Assembly: GCA_036245805.1 (NCBI GenBank)
Contig: BTRK01000004.1
Span: forward strand, 16,616,001 to 16,680,000
Reading direction: 5' to 3'
Source of the DNA: Pristionchus mayeri
Taxonomy: Eukaryota; Nematoda; Chromadorea; Rhabditida; Neodiplogasteridae
Length of the DNA: 64,000 nt
Shown here: positions 57,606 through 64,000 of the stretch, piece by piece
How positions within the stretch are numbered: position 1 is the stretch's first letter
Layout: each line of letters starts with the position of its first letter
Position numbers and translations under genes: made by a program
Notes under the pieces: generated by a model
The model's database searches: none
The model's input: only the letters and a program-made list of their open reading frames with translations
Told to the model about the DNA's origin: nothing

Positions 57606-59311
57606 CTAATGTCCCTTGCCGGCGGCCTTCACCTCGACTCCTGCAACGAATGTGTTCACATGGGCGACGTTTCCCCGATTGCACCACCGATCTCAACACC
57701 CACTCACCAGCTCTAGGTGCTTTTGCTGCAGGCTCTGAAAGTCCATCGTAGAATATGGGAAGCGAAAATGAGTAAAGGAAAATGGAATGCATTCTCACCA
57801 ACAGGTGTTTTCGCATCAGCAGCATCTCGAGTTCCCTTCTTGGCTGATGGGGTATCGGCACTGTGCTTAGGTGCATCTAAAAAAAAGAGTTTTTGTAAAC
57901 AAATATGTATCGCAATCTTTTTTGTTGCGAAATATTCGAAACCACTTACCGGCTTCTCTGGTTCCCTTCTTGGCAGCGGGGGTATCGGCACTGTGCTTCG
58001 GTGCATCTAAAAAAAGAGTTTTTGTAAACAAATATATATCGCAATCTTTTTTGTTGCGAAATATTCGAAACCACTTACCGGCTTCTCTGGTTCCCTTCTT
58101 GGCAGCGGGGGTATCGGCACTGGGCTTAGGTGCATCTAAAAAAGAGATATTGTAGACAAAATAAATTTTGAAATCTTTTTTGTTGCGAAATATGCTAAAC
58201 TACTTACCGGCTTCTCTGGTTCCCTTCTTGGCTGCGGGGGTATCGGCACTGGGCTTAGGTGCATCTAATAAAGAGATATTGTAAACAAATAAATGTCGCA
58301 ATCTTTTTTTTTGCGAAATATGCGAAACCACTTACCGGCTTCTCTGGTTCCCTTCTTGGCTGCGGGGGTATCGGCACTGGACTTAGGTGCATCTAAAAAA
58401 AGAGATATTGTAAACAAATAAGTGTCGCAATCTTTTTATTGCGAAATATTCGAAACCACTTACCGGCTTCTCTGGTTCCCTTCTTGGCAGCGGGGGTATC
58501 GGCACTGGACTTAGGTGCATCTAAAAAAGAAAAATTTGAACAAATAAATTTCTCATTTTTTTGTTTCGAAATATGTGAAACCACTTACCTGCTTCTCTGG
58601 TTCCCTTCTTGGCTGCGGGGGTATCGGCACCGGACTTAGGTGCATCTACAAAAAGAGATATTGCAAACAAATAAATTTCGCAATTTTTTGTTGTTGCGAA
58701 ATATGCGAAACCACTTACCGGCTTCTCTGGTTCCCTTCTTGGCTGCGGGGGTATCGGCACCGGACTTAGGTGCATCTAAAAAAAGAGATATTGCAAACAA
58801 ATAAATTTCGCAATTTTTTGTTGTTGCGAAATATGCGAAACCACTTACCGGCTTCTCTGGTTCCCTTCTTGGCTGCGGGGGTATCGGCACTGGACTTAGG
58901 TGCATCTAAAAAAGAAATATTTTAAACAAATAAATTTCTCATTTTTTTTGTTGCGAAATATGCGAAACCACTTACCGGCTTCTCTGGTTCCCTTCTTGGC
59001 TGCGGGGGTATCGGCACTGGACTTAGGTGCATCTAAACATAGGAGATATCGTAAACAATAAATTTGACACTAATAACTTTTACGAAATAAGGAAATAAAC
59101 TTACCGGCATCTCTGGTTCCCTTCTTAGCCGTAATGGTATCTGCATAAAGACAAAATTAGAAAAAAATCACAAAAAAATCACGATTTATTTAAATCTGCA
59201 GAGCTGGAGAATGAAGGTGAAAATTAGTAAGCATCGGTTACCTAGCGGTGCCGCCAGGGCAACATGAGCCACGACGATGGAGAGAAGGCCGAGGGCGATG
59301 ATTGTCCTCAT
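57606..59311 (-). CDS. Secreted repeat protein encoded by a tandem mini-exon array (DAPK repeat)
   Basis: Fourteen exons join to 252 residues with every phase consistent (759 nt). Exon 1 (59311-59242) encodes a signal peptide MRTIIALGLLSIVVAHVALA. Exon 2 (59140-59105) encodes DTITAKKGTRDA. Nine 57-nt exons follow, ending at 58976, 58849, 58719, 58589, 58464, 58336, 58208, 58079 and 57950, each encoding one copy of DAPKSSADTPAAKKGTREA with minor changes (SS/SG/SP/HS). A variant 78-nt exon (57876-57799), then 57734-57708 and 57640-57606 (GVEVKAAGKGH, stop), close the gene. All repeat exons are phase 1/1, so copies can be gained or skipped without frameshift. The introns, 68-73 nt, are also near-identical. 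The product is disordered and basic; the KK in each unit could be a proprotein cleavage site. Function unknown. Confidence 0.85.
57950..59032 (-). repeat. Nine tandem copies of a 57-nt exon plus about 71-nt intron
   Basis: The unit of 125-130 bp comprises a complete exon with its GTAAG donor and the following intron, whose core contains TTGCGAAATATGCGAAACCA (plus-strand reading). High intron identity shows recent unequal-crossover style amplification. Confidence 0.9.
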
Positions 59312-59346
59312 GGTTGATGGGTACTCCCCAATGCAAAGTGGCCGTC

Positions 59347-59353
59347 TTTTATA
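59347..59353 (-). promoter_or_regulatory. TATA box of the DAPK-repeat gene
   Basis: TATAAAA on the minus strand, 36 bp before the ATG at 59311. Confidence 0.7.
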
Positions 59354-59685
59354 GCAATTTCGATCATCGATGCACACCCCTCTCACTTTCTACCTGTTGC
59401 ACTATCTAAGTTGTTGATGAGGGGGGGAAAGTGGAGAGGGCGCGCTTGTTTTGCTCTTCCTGCACGATTCCTTTAGGGAAAATTGCAGTAAACAAAAATT
59501 TCACCAAGTTTTTATCAAGTTTCAGGGTAAATATTCATTCGTAGCCAACACTTGAGCATGGGACGGCAAGAATAGGCCATGCCGGATTCGTATTTTATTC
59601 TCGAACGAGAATATGGGCGTTTTTGTGGATGTTCAAAGCTACATTATTGTTTGAGATAATAGGTGAACAAATGTAAGTTCAAAGC

Positions 59686-59735
59686 TTGCACTGCACTGAT
59701 TGTTGAGGTTGATATCAACAATCAGTGCAGTGCAA
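59686..59735. repeat. Perfect 21-bp stem with 8-nt loop
   Basis: TTGCACTGCACTGATTGTTG(A) at 59686-59706, loop GGTTGATA, exact complement at 59715-59735. Pairing stops at the stem base. It is short and perfect for a microRNA precursor, but a structured RNA or a tiny foldback element is possible. Confidence 0.6.
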
Positions 59736-60039
59736 TTTCTCGTAAATATTTCAGAATGATTGTTTGTTGCGAATCTCAGGAGAATATCTGCAGCCGATGC
59801 TCTTCTGCGATCTGAAGAATCCGAACTGCGAGTATAACGTCATTTTGCTCTTTGAACGTTACTTCCTTCACTCATTTCCAACCGGAATCTGAAGAAAGAG
59901 CAAAGCGGAAGATGCTGTCACAACTTTCCCTGTGCACAACAGCAAAGATAGTGCATCAAATGGAGATGGAAAACAGCGTACGATAACGGAGAAATAATAT
60001 TAAATGACGTAGCATTTTCAGCCAGGAAAGGAGTAACGA

Positions 60040-60380
60040 ATGAGAATCATCACCCTTCTAATGTTTCTCTTCATCGCCATCTTTGATCTCGAATTTACAC
60101 AGGAAAAACACGCCTTTGTCTGTAAGTTTTGTCTTCGTTGCCATTTTTAGTTTTTTTGTTGCTTTTCATAAAATATATTGGCATTGCTGTAGTTTCTGTT
60201 GTTGCCTCTAGGCAAACTTCAACTAGAGATTTTTTGCCTAATTATCACATTCTTGATTCAGGAACTTGTATTATAAAGGTAATTTCAGGCGCCGAGACTA
60301 CGTCACTCAGAAGTGCAGATGCGATTGCAGGAAGGCTTTTTAGCGGTGCGAAAAATATGCAAAAAATCTGGTCAATTTAA
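60040..60380 (+). CDS. Possible small secreted peptide
   Basis: ATG at 60040 opens a signal peptide (MRIITLLMFLFIAIFDLEFT) followed by QEKHAFV and a GTAAGT donor at 60122. A TTTCAG acceptor near 60289 allows an in-phase second exon (AETTSLRSADAIAGRLFSG..) to a stop at 60378-60380, about 57 residues. A different frame of the same exon would read QKCRCDCRKAF, so the junction is uncertain. No family recognised. Confidence 0.35.
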
Positions 60381-60450
60381 TTTTTGAGGATCAGACGTAA
60401 GAGCAAGCGGGAAGATCAACTACTAGTCAGGAAGCATCTTCCTCTGTTCG

Positions 60451-60475
60451 TCGAGTTCAAGTTCAAGTTCAAATT
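60451..60475. repeat. (GTTCAA)n short tandem repeat
   Basis: Three to four GTTCAA-like hexamers followed by ATTCATTTATTATT. Such tracts often mark the end of a dispersed retroposon, but no body was identified. Confidence 0.4.
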
Positions 60476-60719
60476 CATTTATTATTTCTCTGCCAGGAGC
60501 AAGGGCCGAGTAGTAGACAGAAATCTTCATTAAATTTTGGCAGTTGTCCGACACATTGATGAGTCGAAAAACAAATAAATTTTTGGCCTCAATCGAGCAG
60601 ATGATAAAAAAATAGTCGTCTGGACGAATTTTTAGAATTCGTGATCAGCAAATTGTTTGTGAGAAAGGTATTTTCGTAGTGGAACTCTAATGTTTTCGCA
60701 AATTTGTCAATGCGTTGAA

Positions 60720-61080
60720 GGAGGTATCGCTTCTTTGTAGAGCAAGTAGTAACCGAAGGTGCCGACGAGTCTGCAGTGGATGGTGATTGTTAGATGGATG
60801 CAAATTGAGAGAAAGAACTGAAGAAGTGCGGAAGTGCGAGAGCTCGAAATTTGAGAGTTTGAGTCAGAATTCATAGTGTTAGTCGAGGGTGAGCTATCGG
60901 GGTAGGCCAAAGCAGCCATCAGACGAGAGAGAGAAGGTTCGAGTAATAGAAGATATGACAATATACTTGAATCAGGATTGCATTGCCCACGTAACTAAAT
61001 GCGAAATACGAGAATGATCATAATGAATTTATCGAATTCTCCGAGCAGCAGTTTGTGTAGAAGGATCGAGTACTTCTGCA
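60720..61080 (-). pseudogene. Chemoreceptor-like fragment
   Basis: Minus-strand exon-like pieces encode KYSILLHKLLLGEFDKFIM (about 61078), YVGNAILIQ, and FFLSICIHLTITIHCRLVG followed by TFGYYLLYKEAIPPS. The last resembles the first helix and loop of Srh-type receptors (H.....N..G.Y.I..K.P). The remaining helices were not found, so a fragment or pseudogene is most likely. Confidence 0.3.
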
Positions 61081-61289
61081 ATATAGAAAGTTAATTAGCT
61101 CTTCCGAAAATATATTGGATTTTCATGATAGTAGTAATATGAAAAAGGGAAAGCGTAAAGGCAATGAATGCAAAAGGCATAGGGAGAGGAGAGATAGTAA
61201 TTGAGAAGTTAAGAAATTGATGAATATTAGAGTTAGAAAGGTGATAATCATGGCAAAATACCCCATCTAGCGAAGCGCGGGTGTGGTAC

Positions 61290-61595
61290 GTCTGCTGCTG
61301 CAGCAGCTCCAGGCTTTACAGCAGCTGTCGCGTCGACATCTCTCTCGGGCTTCGTGGAAACGCGATCTCAAGCAACACACAAAGTTACCGGCCGATCTCT
61401 TCGATCACTCGATACCCGTCATTGCTAGTTCGAAACACCGACTTGTCCGTCGGTTCACTAATCTCATCAACGACTGCACCACTCACCGGCTTCTCTCTTG
61501 CCACGCGCAGCAGTTATGATAGCTGGGACATCAACTTTTTCGGAGAGGGCGAGATGCGCCACTACAATGCAGAGTAGAAGGATGGCAGTTTTCAT
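61290..61595 (-). CDS. Paralogue of the repeat-exon secreted peptides
   Basis: Exon 1 (61595-61487) encodes a signal peptide MKTAILLLCIVVAHLALS, close to that of the DAPK-repeat gene, then EKVDVPAIITAARGKREA. It ends GCCG|GTGAGT in phase 1, just as repeat exons do. A second exon beginning near 61345 after an AG reads DVDATAAVKPGAAAAAD, similar in length and composition to the array exons at 62.6-64 kb. Its 3' end is unclear. A TATA box stands upstream. This is probably a family member with few repeat units, or the start of a gene whose other exons were missed. Confidence 0.55.
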
Positions 61596-61633
61596 CGCTG
61601 AGAATGGATACTTCCTGTTTTCCTGTTGTATCC

Positions 61634-61640
61634 TTATATA
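61634..61640 (-). promoter_or_regulatory. TATA box of the 61.6-kb peptide gene
   Basis: TATATAA on the minus strand, 39 bp before the ATG at 61595. Confidence 0.6.
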
Positions 61641-62587
61641 CCGTGATCATGAAAATCGTAAAATGGTCAGGATGCAAACGAATCGTTTCCTCATTCTTTT
61701 GCCTCGTATTATTTTCAAACTGAATCGTGATTTCTGCACAGCCAGTATTAGGAAATCTCCTGTTTTTTCTCCTGTTTTTCTCATCCTCGTCGATCAAAGA
61801 TTCCGGTAGGTGGAGGGAAGGGACTGGGTGCGCCACAACTGGCGGTAAACATCGTGCACCACGTTCACCAATTGTACATGCGTGCCTAATGTGCCTGTGC
61901 AAAGAATATCAGAAATCAAATTTTGGTTGATCACTTGCCTCACACTCAATTTGCTATGAAGCCTAGGTATACTGGTGCAGCGGTTGGCGAGGAGGGAGAA
62001 CACAGACGGGCAAAAGTGTTGGAGAATCTTTCCGCACAGTCACTACTTAAATGTTTTTGTTTAAAAATGGCCAAGTAGCATTCACGGAACAAATAAATCT
62101 ATCAGGTTGTCAGGAAAGTAATTGTAGATTTTCGAATTTTCGAATCTGAGAATCCCCGTCCTTTGTTTCCTCCTGATTATCATATTGATGCTTATACTCG
62201 TTGAGTCCTTGGATACTCTTTCCATCGCACATTGGTTCACGCCTTTCCATTTGGTATTGAGGATGCAGGTTGAAGTCAAAAATATATCAATACACAGGTG
62301 CACTGATATCATTTTGTCCTAGCAATCCATGCAGAACTAAGATATGATAAATTTTATGTCATATGCGAAAAGTACGACATACGAACATTACAATACAACA
62401 TATCACTCTGCTCCGTAACGAAAGGCCTGTCTGAAAATTTCTTTTGTGACATTGCCACTTACGGAACGTCATCATAAATGCTTGAACTGCCCTTGTACCC
62501 GTAACAAGAAACGTATGGAAATCTAGTGACCGCCGGGTCCTGGAAATGTTTTGGATGTCGAATTGTGCCATCTACCATACCACTTAC
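61641..62587. other. Intergenic or unresolved 3' part of the exon-array gene
   Basis: No domain or coherent exon series recognised. The terminal exon of the array gene starting upstream of 64000 may lie here. Confidence 0.35.
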
Positions 62588-64000
62588 CCTCCTCTCTCTT
62601 GGGCTTTGCTGCAGCAGCATCCGCGGTTAGCTCATCTGCAATCAATTTGGTAACGAAACCGTATCACTGGTTTTCCCAGTGGCACTCACCAGGGTTCGCT
62701 CTCTTAGGCTTTGCAGCAGCAGCATCCGCGGTAACCTCATCTGCAAACAATTTGGTAACGAAACCGCATCCCTGGTTTTCCCAGTGGCACTCACCAGGGT
62801 TCGCTCTCTTGGGCTTTGCTGCAGCAGCATCCGCGGTTACCCCATCTGCAATAAATTTGCAGATGAAACCGCATCACTGGTTTTCCCAGTGGCACTCACC
62901 AGGGTTCGCTCTCTTGGGCTTTGCAGCAGCAGCAGCATCCGCGGTAACCTCATCTGCAAACAATTTGGTAACGAAACCGTATCACTGGTTTTCCCAGTGG
63001 CACTCACCAGGGTTCGCTCTCTTGGGCTTTGCAGCAGCAGCATCCGCGGTAACCTCATCTGCAAACAATTTGGTAACGAAACAGCATCCCTGGTTTTCCC
63101 AGTGGCACTCACCAGGGTTCGCTCTCTTGGGCTTTGCAGCAGCAGCAGCATCCGCGGTAACCTCATCTGCAAACAATTTGGTAACGAAACCGCATCACTG
63201 GTTTTCCCAGTGGCACTCACCAGGGTTCGCTCTCTTGGGCTTTGCAGCAGCAGCAGCATCCGCGGTAACCTCATCTGCAAACAATTTGGTAACGAAACCG
63301 TATCACTGGTTTTCCCAGTGGCACTCACCAGGGTTCGCTCTCTTGGGCTTTGCAGCAGCAGCATCCGCGGTAACCTCATCTGCAAACAATTTGGTAACGA
63401 AACAGCATCCCTGGTTTTCCCAGTGGCACTCACCAGGGTTCGCTCTCTTGGGCTTTGCTGCAGCAGCATCCGCGGTAACCTCATCTGCAAACAATTTGGT
63501 AACGAAACCGCATCACTGGTTTTCCCAGTGGCACTCACCAGGGTTCGCTCTCTTGAGCTTTGCTCCAGCAGCATCCGCGGTAACCTCATCTGCAAACAAT
63601 TTGGTAACGAAACCGTATCACTGGTTTTCCCAGTGGCACTCACCAGGGTTCGCTCTCTTGGGCTTTGCAGCAGCAGCAGCATCCGCGGTAACCTCATCTG
63701 CAAACAATTTGGTAACGAAACCGTATCACTGGTTTTCCCAGTGGCACTCACCAGGGTTCGCTCTCTTGGGCTTTGCAGCAGCAGCATCCGCGGTAACCTC
63801 ATCTGCAAACAATTTGGTAACGAAACAGCATCCCTGGTTTTCCCAGTGGCACTCACCAGGGTTCGCTCTCTTGGGCTTTGCTGCAGCAGCATCCGCGGTA
63901 ACCTCATCTGCAAACAATTTGGTAACGAAACCGCATCACTGGTTTTCCCAGTGGCACTCACCAGGGTTCGCTCTCTTGAGCTTTGCTCCAGCAGCATCCG
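62588..64000 (-). CDS. Secreted repeat protein exon array (DEVTADAAAAKPKRANP), partial
   Basis: Fourteen tandem exons are visible, with plus-strand bounds 62588-62635, 62690-62740, 62795-62845, 62900-62953, 63008-63058, 63113-63166, 63221-63274, 63329-63379, 63434-63484, 63539-63589, 63644-63697, 63752-63802, 63857-63907 and 63962 onward. Each is 48-54 nt, phase 1/1, and encodes DEVTADAAA(A)AKPKRANP with an Ala-number variation. Each is followed by a GTGAGTG donor (GTAAGTG in the last) and preceded by TTTGCAG or a close variant. Introns are 54 nt. The gene continues beyond the window, so signal peptide and promoter are not seen, and the terminal exon was not found. The layout matches the DAPK-repeat gene (signal-peptide family, phase, basic PKR/KKG motif), so I infer a shared family. 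A KR or KPKR site could be cut by proprotein convertases. Confidence 0.8.
63221..64000 (-). repeat. 423-bp higher-order repeat of four exon-intron units
   Basis: Units starting 63221, 63329, 63434 and 63539 recur in the same order at 63644, 63752, 63857 and 63962. Exon lengths are 54, 51, 51, 51. The intron variants are CGTATCACTGG, CAGCATCCCTGG, CGCATCACTGG and CGTATCACTGG, and GAGCTTTGCTCC appears in every fourth exon. The spacing is exactly 423 bp. Confidence 0.85.

Noticed and set aside
61270..61345. Cys-rich alternative frame of the second exon of the 61.6-kb gene (CRRDSCCKAWSCC)
   Set aside because: It needs a less favoured acceptor. The Ala-rich frame matches the paralogous repeat exons in phase and composition.
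62837..63997. A continuous 386-codon minus-strand frame (repeating RERTLVSATGKTSD)
   Set aside because: It runs through exons and introns only because both are multiples of three. It ignores perfect repeated splice sites and lacks a signal or domain. The spliced DEVTAD frame fits better.
62588..64000. CRISPR-like regular repeats
   Set aside because: Eukaryotic context. Both 'repeat' and 'spacer' are conserved between units, and the units are exons with splice sites.

Overview
The window is nuclear DNA of a nematode, most likely a clade V (rhabditid or diplogastrid) species. I infer this from many short GT-AG introns, probable spliced-leader acceptors just upstream of start codons, nematode chemoreceptor-like genes, an NRF-6/OAC-type acyltransferase, a CUB-VWA-CTLD lectin and a YGGYG-type antimicrobial peptide. 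No species call is possible from the sequence alone. Nothing prokaryotic is present.

Layout. 1-13 kb: gene-poor and transposon-rich. It holds a 38-residue secreted peptide gene (minus, 987-1294), a nested foldback/mariner-like composite (about 2.87-5.16 kb), an apparently intact RTE-type non-LTR retrotransposon with a 19-bp target duplication (6051-9026), and a 1-kb imperfect palindrome (11.33-12.38 kb). 13.9-17.2 kb: two 7TM chemoreceptor-like genes in opposite orientations. 19.4-24.3 kb: a peroxisomal acyl-CoA oxidase of about 23 exons (plus) ending in SKL, whose introns carry two copies of one MITE and a tRNA-related SINE. 24.7-38 kb: minus-strand genes for a mucin-like secreted protein, an acyltransferase-3 membrane protein, a small membrane protein and a CUB-VWA-CTLD lectin. 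38.3-46.6 kb: a large minus-strand SF1 helicase gene whose last intron hosts a dead non-LTR element. 46.6-52.1 kb: hairpins, an almost perfect 419-bp-arm palindrome and a mariner-like element. 52.5-56.4 kb: two plus-strand single-pass membrane protein genes.

57-64 kb is the most interesting part: a run of small secreted-peptide genes, most with a TATA box about 35-45 bp before the ATG. One is a Gly/Tyr-rich antimicrobial peptide gene. At least two others are arrays of tandemly duplicated phase-1/phase-1 mini-exons. In one, nine 57-nt exons each encode one 19-residue repeat. In the other, at least fourteen 48-54-nt exons are separated by 54-nt introns and show a four-exon, 423-bp higher-order repeat; it runs off the window edge. 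Together with a likely third paralogue (61.3-61.6 kb) they look like a fast-evolving family of basic, Ala/Lys/Pro-rich secreted polypeptides made one exon per repeat. Their function is not known from the sequence.

Exon structures were assembled by eye from reading frames and GT/AG sites. They are reliable where phases and motifs agree (stated per entry) and provisional elsewhere.
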